Assembly (NCBI RefSeq): GCF_033807715.1
Contig: NC_084597.1
Span: forward strand, 8,181,386-8,245,385
Length of the DNA stretch: 64,000 nucleotides
Direction: 5' to 3'
Source of the DNA: Cololabis saira
Taxonomy: Eukaryota > Chordata > Actinopteri > Beloniformes > Belonidae
Part shown: positions 51,080 through 64,000 of the stretch, one piece after another
Numbering within the stretch: the stretch's first letter is position 1
Layout: every line of letters starts with the position of its first letter
Made by a program: the position numbers and the translations under genes
The notes under the pieces: model-generated
Told to the model about the DNA's origin: nothing
Databases searched by the model: none
What the model saw: the letters and a program-made list of their open reading frames with translations, nothing else

Positions 51080-53530
51080 CACTACTTTCTTTCGACCTCT
51101 AGTAACGGACTTTCTTCCCCTGTCTTTTCCCTTCCTCCTGTATCAGCCACATCTACTGTCATGCCTCACTTAGTCAGCAACACTTTCATCTCAGCACTCC
51201 CACCTCAAAATTATGTGTCACCTCCATTCTGTGTCGTCTTTGTCCAAGAACTTCATCTGCTTTCCGAGCACTGACCACCACCACCACTTCCTTCTCTTAA
51301 TCATTCTCCTCTTCCTCCTCACCAGGTCTTCTTCCTCTCCCAGTCCCTGTTGCAGCTGCATCATCATTATGTCCAGAGCAAGAGCGGCTAACTCATCCCC
51401 AGCCCTGACCGCTCAGGCCACAAATCAGAGGCTAATGTCCATCTCAACCCGCTTGTCACAGGCAGATGCTCATTTGGCCTGTAAAAGCTACAACAGCCAA
51501 AGCCCAGTTTATCCCTGTCAGACCCGAGCACACACCTGACCCTCATGCTAAATCAGCAGCAGCCAGAATTTACTAAATAACTGTCACAGGCGGCCAATTG
51601 CACAGCCAATATTGACATTGTCAAAATTTGCCCCCTTATTATGGGAAAGGCATTTGTTTGTGTTACTGTAAGAGCCGGTCCATTATCACCTGTAAACTGT
51701 GCACCTGTTACCCACGGATACTTTTTTTGACGTATTTTAAGTGTCGGTTTGTTTGGAAAGTTTTAGGGACATATGGAAAAATCTTTTTCCTGTTTTTTTT
51801 CTTGTGTATTGCCAATTACAGCGGGAGAGGAAGGTATGTGAATGTCAGTCATACGACAAAGACATGCCAGGGCCAAACTTAAGCATTTAACTACAAGTTT
51901 TTTTTGTGAAACTTTAGAATCTCTCAATGATTTGTTATTGAAACACAGCAGTGATAAAGGAAATTTAAATTTTTTTCAAAAATGATGATAAATATAACTA
52001 ATTTGACTTTTTGTAGTGAAGTCTGAGTTTAATTCAAAGTTTTTAAATTGTGAACTTTACCTCAAAAAGGGCACAACTAAGTTTGATATTATAATTTATA
52101 ATTAACCTCAACATCAGCAGATGATTAACTGTTTGTCCCTTGAATTAATGCATTATTTCATTCATGGGAGAAATTTAAAATATAAACTGGATCTGATCCG
52201 AGGTCACTTTTAACACTTTTATCGCCTCTTGGCACCAAATACCATCTCTGGAGCGTTCGAGCCTACGGCTACACCTTATTATCTCTGTCACCCTAAAGGT
52301 AAACACAAGCTCATGATTGATTTATGAATATAAGTTCACTTCTCAAGAGAGTTAATCTATACTTTTCAATGTAGAATAAGGAACAGACGTATTTTATTCT
52401 ACATCACTTAATGTTTTTTTTCTTTTCATTGATGTAAATTAGGACTCCCCTCCTGAAACAATATGAACTGAAGGTTGTAGCAGAAGGGAGGACAGGAGAT
52501 TATAAAAGGAGAAGTGGGAATGCTAATACATATTAATGCTATAAAAACAATTTATATTCTTCTTGCATTCAAAAACCATCAGGCATTTAAAAATAGCTTG
52601 AATGTATAAACATTATCTTAAAAAGACGACACTAACACATTTCAAGTATATACCTTTTTACATGTTGATGGGCATTAAACTGGGAGTTAAACTATACTGC
52701 TTAGAAAAACAAAGCATTATTATGATCTTTGTTACTGTACATTTTCTTCCTGATTAGTAGCAGTTTAAATACTCTTATTCTGTATTCTTATGCTTTCTTT
52801 TCATAGTTACAAGAGAAAATGTAGACGCTACAAAGAACATGTGACAGAAAACAACAGCAGGTAAACAATTGAAGTAATAATATTTGTCGCTGCTTCTTGT
52901 GACCCAACGTAAGAATAAGATGACAGGTTGTAAACAATAATTTGCTGCTCAGGCTCAAATCCGTGACATGTTTTTGTTTTTTCCACACTCACAAACATAC
53001 CCTTTAACTTCTTCAATTACCTGAGTATTTGTTTGGGGTTTTAACGAAGAATCCCGTATGAATAAGGAATCTGACGTATAATTACTACGGGGGGAAAAAC
53101 ATGCACTTAACTTCACTGAAACTACTACGTTTGACAATACTGAGATGTGCTGTCCATTTTAAAAACTCTCGTGCTATTATAAGACATTTTTGTGGCCAAA
53201 TATTGACACTGAAGCGTGACTAATGACATAAGTTGTTGAGAGGCTTTATTGACCTGTTTGCACCTCGTCACGCCTTTATGGTGTAAAAGCTGAGAGCCGC
53301 GACACTCACATAAAATGTAAGTGAGGCAGCGGGGAAGCATAACACACAAGTTAGAGCTTGCTCACACACACATGCATGAAATGCAACACTTGGACAAATT
53401 ATTAAAGACATGTACCCACTCTCACACACACACACACCCATGTGCACCGCTCAAAAAGTCTGGCATCCACATAAACGAACACATGTCTTGATGCGCTTCC
53501 CCCAGCATTCCTCAGCTTTCAGCAGCCGTC
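51080..53530. other. No recognisable coding gene; candidate zbtb7c 5' intron
   Basis: ORFs (for example 51213-51539) are Ser/Leu-rich without domains. If 53537-54019 is the first exon, this is intron. Confidence 0.4.
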
Positions 53531-53536
53531 ACCTAC

Positions 53537-54019
53537 CTTTCCTTCAGCTTCTCGATTCGCCTCACGTGTCTTTGTATTTCCAGACTACTAAGAGGCTCGG
53601 CTGCTCCTCACTTGACCTCTCAGCATCGCTCTCTTTAATTGAAACACAGCTGCTGCTCTCTTCACCCGTCAGTCAGTCAGTCAAGCGCAGAATTCAGTCC
53701 ATTCACAAGCTTCTCGCACCGGGCACTGATGCCCATTCACAAAAAAAAAAAAAAAAAAAAAAAAATGTACAAAGGACAAATGGAGAAAAAAAAAAAAAAA
53801 GTAACACCCGGGAAATAATATCCAAGAGAGAGAAAGGAAAGCAGCGGAGGAGAGCAGAGTGCGAGTCTCGGGTCTGTCTGTGTAGCGGAGTGGCTGGAGT
53901 TTAGAGCCAAAGCTTTTCTGTTGTGTGCGGCTCGTGTAGGACGAGCGTGAGGGAGTGAGAGGAAGGGAGGGAGAGCAGCAGCACTGCACTGTGGAGATGT
54001 CGCACCACTAGTTTTTATA
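53537..54019 (-). promoter_or_regulatory. Candidate TATA promoter and untranslated first exon, probably of zbtb7c
   Basis: On the minus strand a TATAAAAA box lies at 54019-54012 in a non-repetitive, relatively GC-rich stretch. Transcription would start near 53990. About 450 nt downstream is a near-consensus donor, AAAG|GTAGGTGACG (GT at 53536-53535). Between them are CT-rich sequence, two T homopolymers, GACT repeats and no useful ORF, as expected of a 5' untranslated exon. Zbtb7c is the only gene seen downstream on this strand; its exon with the ATG begins about 9 kb away with an acceptor. Assignment to zbtb7c is inference and needs transcript data. Confidence 0.38.
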
Positions 54020-54308
54020 GCAGGGTGGGTATCTGGAAGATAATAATACCCCATCCTCCTCCACAACACAAGTTTAAGCGCAGTGTGTAATAAGCCCATG
54101 GTGCAGACACCCTCTGATTTAGGTCAGACAAAATGAATTTTTAGTTGTGTTCGAGTGGATTTTGGTGGAAAGGGACCGGGGCAAAGAAACTCGAAGGGGT
54201 TGTTTGGGGAGACTGAGGGAGGGTAAAAAAGGAAAGGAGAAAGTGAGAGAGAGAAAAAGTTGGAGGACGTTTGGGTGCACCTCTTGTTGGTTAGCCTTGA
54301 ACTGAGAT

Positions 54309-55047
54309 CAGGGGCGAAAATGCCGTTTCATAATTGGGGGGGACAATAAACAGTACAATTTTAGAGAATAAATCCAGGGGGGGGCAAGGAATAAAAGTTT
54401 TAGCCTTCCTTTGACACAGCTTCTTGACATTTTCATCTCTTTATCTCGCAAACAGGCAGAAGACCTTTCTTAGAGCAATAAAAAACAATGGTATTAGGTG
54501 GAAGTTGGCAATAATACAGCACATCTGACATAATACACTGCAAAAACCCAAAATCTTAACAAGAATATTTGTTAAAACTAGTTAAAATGTCTAATTTTTA
54601 GTCAAAAAAATCTCATTACACTTAAAACAAGACTCATCACTGGAAAAAACAACCATTTTCACCTGTTTCAAGTAGATTTTCACTTAAAATAAGTAGAAAA
54701 TCTGCCAGTGGAACAAGATTATTTTGCTTGTAATGAGAAGATAAATCTTGTCCCACTGGCAGATTTTTGTACTTATTTCAAGTGAAAATGTACTTGAAAA
54801 AGGTGAAAATTGTCAAATAACAAGTTATTTTTCTTGTGATGACTTGTTTTAAGTGTAATGAGATTTTACTGTTTATCATTATTTTTGGTTTCGGTTTTGG
54901 CCACAAATTTTCATTTTGGTGCATCACTAATAAATACTACTGCATTGTTCCAAAATTATTAATTCTGTCTCAAATTATTCTAGGGGGGGACAGCTTTACT
55001 AATGGGGGGGGACATGGCCCCCTGTCCCCCCCGGATTTTCGCCCCTG
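54309..55047. mobile_element. hAT-type element (CAGGGGCGAAAAT), perfect 8-bp duplication
   Basis: Ends CAGGGGCGAAAATGCC and GGATTTTCGCCCCTG; ACTGAGAT at 54301-54308 and 55048-55055. GGGGGGGACA occurs near both ends. A second palindromic MITE is nested at about 54535-54872. It lies about 290 bp upstream of the candidate TATA box. Confidence 0.9.
54535..54872. mobile_element. Palindromic MITE nested in the hAT element
   Basis: CACTGCAAAAACCCAAAATC, then CTCATTACACTTAAAACAAG and CCAGTGGAACAAGATT, mirrored by GTCCCACTGGCAGATTTT and CTTGTTTTAAGTGTAATGAG. The right terminal bases are eroded. Confidence 0.7.
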
Positions 55048-55055
55048 ACTGAGAT

Positions 55056-55841
55056 GCATATGGAGAAGCGCAGCTGCCACTTCTAGACAGATGCTTTCAC
55101 TTTTACACCTGTTTTAAATGGTTTTCAAGTTAATAAAACCCGTGGGCATGTTGTCCTGCTGTCATAAGGTCGTGGGCTCGCTAAATAAAACTGCTGAAAA
55201 ACATAATGAATCAGCCCACTGTGGCACCCAGGACCATATAAAATTGGCTGATTCAGTTGGTGGTGTGAATTTGAAAGGAAATATTACTTAAAAGCTAGAC
55301 ACAATGAAACCACGAAAAGCTGAAATACCACAAGCAAGAGCGCAGATGTACTTTCCTCTTTGTTAAACCGTTGTCTGAACCAAAGTTTCAAACACTAGCC
55401 TGAGAAGAGCAGAGCATTAGATTCTGGTTTTGAGTCAGAAAGCTGAAAAGCAGGGCAACAGTTGGTGATTGCACCACCAGGAAGGAGGACGTTTCTGCTG
55501 CAAGGTGGAGAAGTAGATCAGCCTGTATGGACTTCAACAGAGAAGAGAGGAATCCACAAATCTAGAGTTTTTGAGGATAAATTCAGACTCAAACTAGTTT
55601 GTTAATTTTATCCTGTCTTGAAGGACACGATAAAAATGCACTACAGAAGAAGCTAAAGGAGTGACAGAAAATAGAATAGGAACATGCATTTCCGTTGTTT
55701 AACATGACAAAGCACATTCACAGGATCTAACACGGCCACTGGGCTTTGCTTTATGTCATACTTTAAAACAATACACAACGCTCATTAGGAGCACAGGTAG
55801 AACTTCCAAAGTGATAGTGAAATCAATGAAACTAAAGTTTA
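55056..55841. other. No recognisable gene
   Basis: No ORF or repeat recognised. Confidence 0.4.
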
Positions 55842-55849
55842 ACAATCAC

Positions 55850-56427
55850 CAGAGGTGTCAAGTAACGAAGTACAAATACTTTGTTACCTTACTTAAGTAC
55901 AAATTTTGGTTATCTATACTTCACTGGAGTAATTATTTTAATTGGCCCGACTTTTTACTTTTACTCCTTACATTTTCACGAAATTATCTGTACTTTTTAC
56001 TCCTTACATTTAAAAACAGCCTCGTTACTCTATTTCATTTCGGCCTTTTAAAAAAAAAACTATCCAGTTAAATTGCTCCATCCGGATAGAGTGAATTTGG
56101 TTGTGGTTGGATGAGAAGTATAAACATAATACCATTCTGACACCCTATTGGTTTGTACGCGTCTGCTCTCTGAAACACATGTTAATGCTCAATAGTACAC
56201 ATATATGGTTCTTTAATATATTTGCATTATACTAAGATGCATTCATTTTCAATGGCTTTTGTCCTTAATGTCTTTTTTCCCCCTTACATTACTTTTACTT
56301 ATAATATATTATTTTTTAAAAGCCTCCTGTGGACAAGTGTTGCAAATTAGCATGTATGCTAAAACACTCAAACAGTGCATTTGGTTTGTCCTATGTTATT
56401 GTGATGTCCATACCAAATAAAGAAATA

Positions 56428-56466
<39 letters not shown>

Positions 56467-56625
56467 TAACTTTTATACTTTAAGTAGTTTTGAAACCAGT
56501 ACTTTTATACTTTTACTGCAAGTAAAAAACTTGAGTTGATACTTCAACTTCTACAGGAGTATTTTTAAACTCTAGTATCTATACTTCTACCTGGGTAATG
56601 AATGTGAATACTTTTGACACCTCTG
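55850..56625 (+). mobile_element. hAT-type element, CAGAGGTGTCAAGTAAC family, perfect 8-bp duplication
   Basis: ACAATCAC at 55842-55849 and 56626-56633; ends CAGAGGTGTCAAGTAACGAA and TACTTTTGACACCTCTG. Relative to 22330-23037 it has an internal deletion near 56110 and an insert at about 56300-56470 that carries AAAGCCTCCTGTGGACAAGT, AATAAAG and an AAT/ATT repeat, probably a retroposon tail. Confidence 0.9.
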
Positions 56626-56639
56626 ACAATCACACCTTA

Positions 56640-57217
56640 GAAACCTTTCGGGTAAAGGTGAAATACGCAACCTTCTGAAATATTTCTAGCCCGACATTTT
56701 TGCTGGGAAGACAGCCAGATTGGATCCACGGATAAGTAGACATCAGAGTGTAGGCCGGACTACGATGCCCAGTTCCCCTGAAGGAAGCATGGAGGAGAGC
56801 AGACCGCAGCCTGAGCCCGTTGTGGTTTACACTGTTTCGTAGAGGCGAGAGTGGAGGCCAACTCGCATTGGCATCTCGTATATATAAACAGGGTTACCCA
56901 CTAACTGCTAGCAGGCCAGCTAGACAGCCAGAAAAACAGCGTTTTACCGTGGTATAGGATCAGTTATCTGTTCTAAACTTGTTGCCGCCACCATAGCAAC
57001 GTACTAAGTGGTATCTGGAGGGCTGCCTGGCGTTAAACTGACTTCTGTGCTGCAAACGGTCATAACTAGCGAGGCTCGCTGGAGAACCTGTCATGACACG
57101 GCGCTGGCAAACACTGAGTAACGTAAACATAATTAGCAGTTGTGTTCAGCTTGTGATATGAATTTGAAGAGGCCTGAAATTACTCTTGTGATTTGTTGTT
57201 TTGCAGGAAATGATGAT
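56640..57217. other. Probable interspersed repeat, unassigned
   Basis: GGTAAAGGTGAAATACGCAACC is in the style of a fish repeat, and GGAGGCCAACTCGCATTGG is unexplained. No ORF. The segment seems to continue at 59232 after the two inserted elements. Confidence 0.35.
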
Positions 57218-57225
57218 CTCCCGCA

Positions 57226-58566
<1,341 letters not shown>

Positions 58567-58574
58567 CTCCCGCG

Positions 58575-59223
58575 TAGGCCTATGTTGAAAAAATGGATTT
58601 TCCGATTCTAAATCGATTGTCATATTAATTTCTAAAAGTCGATTCGTATGTCTAAAGATCAATTCTTTTTTTCATCATTACATTACAACTTTTGGTATTT
58701 TTTTGTTTATGCCCAAAAAAGGAATGTTTTGTTGGACACAAAAATAACTGGTGCCATGTTTTTGCCTTTAAATATGTTTAAAGGCATGAAAACATTAAAG
58801 TTTTCAGTTATAATTGCATAAATTGTCTATATTTCATTACTTTATATACTGTCTTGGGGTTACATTTGCATAAAATGCTAAAAACCAAATTCTCAAAATG
58901 GAAAACATTTAAACAGAATGTGGGAAAAATTAATTCTACCACACAATGTTTCTGAAAGCAGTTCTATCAGCATTCTGGGAGCTGATTGGTCCTTACAGCA
59001 TCATTAGCTGCAATACTTGCTGTTAAATCTCAATATAATACTAGTATTAATATGTTGTATAACTACACAGTCATATCATTCATTCAACAGTTTTATTAAC
59101 ACTAACCCAAATCGATATCGGAATGGAATCAAATCAGATCGAATCAAAGCGTCATAATCGATTCTGAATCTTTAGAATCGGAATCAAATCGATTCTTGAC
59201 ATCTGAATCGATCCCCAGCCCTA
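58575..59223. mobile_element. Second hAT-type element on the same target (TAGG...AATCGAT)
   Basis: It follows directly: TAGGCCTATGTTG at the left, GAATCGATCCCCAGCCCTA at the right, then CTCCCGCG again (59224-59231). AATCGATT motifs occur at both ends in inverted order. Non-coding. Confidence 0.8.
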
Positions 59224-59231
59224 CTCCCGCG

Positions 59232-59819
59232 CTCGTTGAGGTTGCCGACTCAAAGTGTTGACGAGTTCTGCCGAGCTCAGAGCGTGGAGATACGAGGACT
59301 CAAGGGGCTGAGTAAGAGTCGTCATCTGTTTTGTCCGTCTGATTCAACTCCCAGCGTACCTGTTTACTGCCACCTGCTGCTCCCAGCGAGATACACCAGA
59401 ACACCAGATTGCCACTTTGGAGGAGGGATGGGGTGTGAAGCAGTATTACATAAAGTCAAGAAGACTTTGATCGTGCCTCTGCTTGCTCACTGTGCAAACC
59501 AGAAATCAATTTTTCTAGCAGAACATTTATTAAACAAGGAATTCGACAAAAGGTTTGCTCTTTTGGGATTTTCATGTCACATGAACAAAGGACACACTTT
59601 GACTGTTCCTTTATAGGTAAGACCTAATTTTGTTACTGTGATTTTCAAGTATTTTTATTGTAAAACATCCAAGTGTGTGATTGAACTGCCTGACTGTCAC
59701 GTTGAGTGATATTTGTTTGGCACGCAGCTTACCGTCACTTTGCAAATCTCCATGTTTGAACTTACTTAAGTGGTCTAATTCCACTCGACCAATTCAAATG
59801 TCGACCTCTGATGGTCCTT
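59232..59819. other. Unassigned
   Basis: A 126-codon ORF at 59236-59616 (MRLPTQSVDEFCRAQS...) has no domain I recognise; the sequence looks like the continuation of an interspersed repeat. Confidence 0.35.
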
Positions 59820-59822
59820 CTA

Positions 59823-60532
59823 GGCCCCGTTTACATGGAGCAAAAATGGTGGCGTTTTCATGTCGTTTTGGCCGTTCGTTTACACGAAAACGGAGCTCAA
59901 AGTCACCAAAAACGATCATTTCTGAAACTCCGGCCAAACTGGAGATTTTCAAAAACTCTGTTTTCACGTTTGCTTGTAAACGGAGGGAAACGGAGGAAAA
60001 CGGAGATTTAGGCTTCAGAACGTCACATTATGCACCAGAAACGTCACCAGCGTCATGAGTGCGACCTGTGTTTACAATTAGTTTGGCCACCGTCAATATT
60101 TTCTTGTATTTTACCTGTTTTATATTCTAAAGTCACACTTAAAAGTAACTCCACTTCTCTGTCACTCCAAACGAAAGACTCTCGTTCCGTCTTGGAAGTA
60201 ACTGCAGTCAAGGCTGATTTATGGTTCCGCGTTACACCAACGCAGAGCCTACGGCGTAGGGTACTCGGCGACGCGCACCGTACGTAGGCTACGCCGTCTC
60301 TTTAACACAGAACCATATTATTCAGGCTTCACACGTGTCATTTGTTGAGGTTTTTTCCCAGGATTCTGATTGGCTAGCATGACTTTATCTTCTCGTTACA
60401 CTGCCCCTGCAGGTTTGGATGCTCATAGCACCTTAACAGCGTTTTTCATGTGGGTTCATGTAAACGAGGATATTTTTGAAAACGTAGAGGGGAAAATATC
60501 CGTTTTTGTATATACTACGTGTAAACGTGGCC
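59823..60532. mobile_element. Harbinger-like MITE (GGCCCCGTTTACATGG)
   Basis: Ends GGCCCCGTTTACATGGAGC and (inverted) GGCCACGTTTACACG. Flanks CTA/TTA fit a 3-bp Harbinger target. AAACGGAG repeats inside. A palindromic element is nested at 60211-60329. Confidence 0.7.
60211..60329. mobile_element. Short palindromic element (GATTTATGGTTCCGCG), complete
   Basis: AGGCTGATTTATGGTTCCGC mirrors AACACAGAACCATATTATTC and AGGCTT. The centre GACGCGCACCGTACGTAGGC is self-complementary in part. Related pieces: 23162-23272, about 13660, and in the three microsatellite-bearing hAT elements. Confidence 0.65.
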
Positions 60533-60712
60533 TTAGAAGCCAATACTGAAGGAAAAGAATGTGGAGTTCCTCTAATGACCACTAGGGTTTGGCTCCAAAA
60601 GTCAGTCAGAATCAGAATAAGAAAAACTTTTTACAGCAGATATAAACATACAGCCTGGCACAAGAGACGTTTCTGGCCTTTTTAAGTAAAAAATAAGTTG
60701 AAATTATATAAT

Positions 60713-60717
<5 letters not shown>

Positions 60718-60794
<77 letters not shown>
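60718..60794. repeat. GT microsatellite
   Basis: About 38 uninterrupted GT units. Confidence 0.97.
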
Positions 60795-60795
<1 letters not shown>

Positions 60796-60799
60796 CAGA

Positions 60800-61574
60800 C
60801 AAGACAGTGGTCAAGGTTTAGCTTAACTTTAGCTACACATGCAAGTTGAGCTGATCTGAGCTCCGAATAAAGGTTTTACTGGACATAATCATTCATTTTT
60901 TTAAAGATAAATGCTAATTGCACCAAAAGATTGCTCTGACCAGCTTTGGATTAGCTTTGAAGGGTCTGGGGGCAGAGGTTGTTGCATGTGCAGCTGGACC
61001 TCCTGCAGGAGCCAGTAGCTCCCCCAGATCTCTTCCCAACAGCAACATCTGACATCAGGGTGGATGCACAGATTTCCCAAAATCTACGTAAGATTCTGAT
61101 TCTGCACAGTGTTCCTCTTTTCTTTCAAAATATTTACATAAAGTGGAGTTTTATTAGCCAAAGAGTGATGCTCTGTGGGATTCTGCACTTGGATATTGGA
61201 AGGTGGGTCATTTGGTTAATTGTGATGTTTCGTGGATTGTGCTTGCTTGGTGCATCCTATAAATCCTCGACAGAACTGTAACTGTGGGAGATTATACTCT
61301 GATCAAGACCTTTTAATATTCATTGGGCTGTTGCTGAACAGTCTTTGCAGTGTAACGTGTATTGTCCTGTTGGAGGAGGCCACTTAAACCTGTGTGTTAC
61401 TACACGTATCGACTCCAAATCCCATTTGATATGATGTGTCAGCAAAAGAGCTTGTCACTTTTAATTTGAAATTAAAACATTTACCCAAAAACAACATTTT
61501 TAGCTAGCTGCTTCACAAAAGAGCTGGATCGTGAGATCAGAGTGGAAAAAGCTGGCAATGCACTTTGCAATAAA
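60800..61574. other. No recognisable gene
   Basis: A 100-codon ORF at 60979-61281 (MLHVQLDLLQEPVAPPDLF...) has no known domain or coding support. Confidence 0.4.
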
Positions 61575-61582
61575 CTGCTAAC

Positions 61583-62358
61583 CAGAGCTGGGTAGAGAAG
61601 CCAAAAAATTGTACTCAAGTAAAAGTACTGTTACTTCAGAATAATATGACTCAGGTAGAAGTAAAAAGTAGTCATCCAAATAATTACTTGAGTAAAAGTA
61701 AAAAAGTACTTGGTGAAAAAACTACTCAAGTACTGAGTAACTGTTGAGTAACGTCTGATTTTTTTTTTTTTTTAACACAACCATTCAAACAGACAAAAGT
61801 ACAAAATAATCATTTTCAGGTAAATTAAATCGATAAAATAATAAAATAAATTAAAATTAATAAAAAAAATAAAAATAGCTTAAATTAAAATAATCTTAAA
61901 GTAAATTCAAGTACTTTAATAAATAATAAAATAAATAAAATAATAACAGAATACAAAAATAAATTAAGCACAAGTAGCACAAAACTTCAAGCCTTTGTAC
62001 TTTTCTTTTTTAACCAGGCAGAACTAGAACAAACATGAACTCATAGAAACTCTGTGTGTGTTTGAGTCTGTGTAAATGTGACAAAACATGCAAAAACAAA
62101 AATTTTTCCCAAAGAATCACCCAGTGATGTCACGAGATTGACGCGTACGTGGATAAAAGGGATAAAAGAAAAGTAACAGCTCAACGTAGCCTAATGTAGC
62201 GGAGTAAGAGGAACAGTTTCTTCTTCACAAATCTACTCAAGTAAAAGTACAAAGTATAGTGACTCAAAACTACTCCTAAAAGTACAACATTTCCAAAACT
62301 TACTCAAGTAAATGTAATGGAGTAAATGTAACTCGTTACTACCCATCTAACCCATCCC
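61583..62358. mobile_element. hAT-type element (CAGAGCTGGGTAG), perfect 8-bp duplication
   Basis: CTGCTAAC at 61575-61582 and 62359-62366. The left end CAGAGCTGGGTAGAG matches inverted CTACCCATCT near the right, with about 10 extra bases outside. ACTCAAGTAAAAGTAC motifs near both ends. Interior AT-rich, non-coding. Confidence 0.82.
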
Positions 62359-62366
62359 CTGCTAAC

Positions 62367-64000
62367 AAAGACTTAATGAATATTGGCCCAAACCTTTGCA
62401 CGGTCTTACGAGAAAATCAATAATTTTCTTGTGATAAATTTTAAAATATCATCTTTCTTTTATAACAAAGTTATTGAAATGATCAACCGCAGGTCTCCTT
62501 GCACTGTTCCTGAACAGTTTTTGCAGTGTGGCTTGAATTATCTTGTCAGAGGAAGTGGCTCTTATCAAGGATGACTGTTGCCATGGGTTGCGCTGGCACT
62601 GAAAATCAACATTGAAGAGTTTTTGCTCATCCAGCAAAGGACTTCCACAGCAGCTAAAACAGCAGCTTAAAATTACACGCTGGTTGACTCTGCATGACAG
62701 GTTTGAATTAGTGCTGTGAAAACCAAAGTAACGCCTTTTTAAAAAGCCAATTATGGAGTTTTACTACTGAGGTGTTGTTTTTTTTTTTGTAATTTTTTTT
62801 TTTAATGCACAATACAAATCAGCATGATGAAATAACAATAATGTTTGAATCAGTGGCTTTAGTTTTCACCAGAGTGCATACGGCTGATAATATTAAAAGC
62901 AAACCAAGGACAGAATTAACACCAAAGCTGTGGCAGCGGCTGCAGACACGGACATTTTTCCTGGCAAATATGTGACTGGTAACTGCCACTGCCACTACTT
63001 CAGCCAACTACTGCTGTAATGTGCAGCACAATAGGTACTGCAAGGTCACAAACTGCAAAATTCTAACCTCCACCAAACAACAATCCCCTTTTCTACAGTG
63101 AGTTAGGGATTGTAACTTTCCATCACCTGTGTCTTTATCTTCATCTCCACCTCTGAGACAGTTAAAAACATTTAGATGTCAGTTGTTCTTGAACTTGGGC
63201 CCATTTGGAGACTTAATAGCTAATTATGAGTAATTTATCCACCTCTGTCTGGGCACATTCCTCAGATGCATCCAGTTTCCTGCAAACAGTCTAACACCAA
63301 CTACCTAAAAGGCAGAGAAGCATGGGCCGGTTGGAATTATGTGAACATTTTTCTGCAGATTATTCATTTTTTTTAAATGAATTCAAGGAGGAAGGAAGTC
63401 CAAGGAAGTCCTCACTTTTCCAGGATAAAAGGCAGCACAATCCGCCCGACTTGTGCCCTCTAGCCTGGTGTGTTTGTGAGGCCAGGTGTGGCTCGGTGTG
63501 GAGCAGAAGAGGGAGGTACCTCACCCCCCCCGCACAGACGCTCCGGGGATATGGCATCGCTTCAGCACCCCCTGCCTCCACAAGGCCAAGGACAAAGACC
63601 CATTCTCAGATGAAACGTTGCTTAAACACCGAGGAGGAAAGCAAACCTGCGTTGTGCTCTGCTCGGTCACATGGATACACACCCACATGTCATTGCGTTG
63701 AGGTCATTAGGACTCACCTAGGCTAGGAGCATGCCATTGAGATGAGTGAAGTTTTTTGGGTGTTTCCTTTCTGCTGACCTGGCTGTTTTTGCTTCAACTT
63801 TCTCCTGTTCTGTCCTCTTTACAAACGCTGCAAACACCCTAATCAGTGTTGGAAGCGTTGCCAGAAGGGAGGTAAAGTACACAAGCTGCATGTTGAGAAC
63901 TGCGAGTACTAAGACAGACAGAGCTACAGTGTTATACAGGTGGCTGTAATGAGTCGTATGACTCCACTGATGAGGAGAACTTTCTCAGAGACTAAACTAA
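62367..64000. other. No recognisable gene
   Basis: The 134-codon ORF at 63322-63726 is Arg/Pro/Cys-rich, with overlapping ORFs in other frames and no domain. T runs at 62778-62802. Nothing else identified. Confidence 0.4.

Noticed and set aside
53410..53904. 164-codon plus-strand ORF
   Set aside because: Includes translated A homopolymers and lies on the opposite strand of the candidate first exon; no domain.
59236..59616. 126-codon ORF as a gene
   Set aside because: No recognised domain; lies in what looks like a repeat interrupted at 57218.
63322..63726. 134-codon ORF as a gene
   Set aside because: No domain, overlapping ORFs in other frames, no splice or promoter evidence.

Overview
This is vertebrate DNA, almost certainly from a ray-finned (teleost) fish. 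It is AT-rich and intron-bearing. It is saturated with fish-type DNA transposons (many with perfect 8-bp target duplications), L1- and L2-type LINE fragments, a Ty3/Gypsy remnant and very long simple repeats. I saw no prokaryotic gene, operon, CRISPR array or virus-like gene.

Only one host protein-coding gene can be supported: zbtb7c, on the minus strand between 44637 and 38963. Three coding exons (44637-43900, 41934-41270, 39584-38963) join in frame to 675 codons (674 residues plus stop). The protein has an N-terminal BTB/POZ domain, a Gly-rich then acidic tract, a conserved middle region and four C-terminal zinc fingers. A TATA box at 54019-54012 and a strong splice donor at 53536 suggest an untranslated first exon about 9 kb upstream of the start codon.

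The rest is intergenic or intronic and dominated by mobile DNA. Region 1-9500 holds nested hAT-type elements, three of four copies of a CAGGGGTCGGCAACCC family with a tandem-repeat core, a THAP-exon fossil and a truncated L1. Region 10000-14300 holds a GGCCC repeat, a triplet-repeat cluster, a foldback element and a 1-kb hAT element with perfect duplications. Region 14300-21000 is mostly unexplained or carries old L2 fragments; it contains a perfect 31-bp-arm hairpin. Region 21400-27000 holds further hAT elements, a second THAP fossil and two TTAA-flanked 330-bp elements. Region 27900-35200 holds three copies of a tandem-repeat-bearing family with 6-bp duplications, an L2 fragment, a Gypsy reverse-transcriptase remnant and a 2-kb hAT element carrying a broken transposase N-terminus and a Harbinger transposase N-terminus. 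Region 36500-44700 is zbtb7c and flank, with transposons filling its introns. Region 44700-64000 is repeat-rich intergenic DNA with several elements whose ends can be fixed exactly.

I did not find a convincing new multi-gene system. The most interesting signals are structural: a zbtb7c intron made almost wholly of transposons, one tandem-repeat module shared by two transposon families, two hAT-type elements inserted back to back on one target site, and a transposon family that carries expanding pyrimidine microsatellites. Most long open reading frames in the window are translated simple repeats and are not listed as genes.
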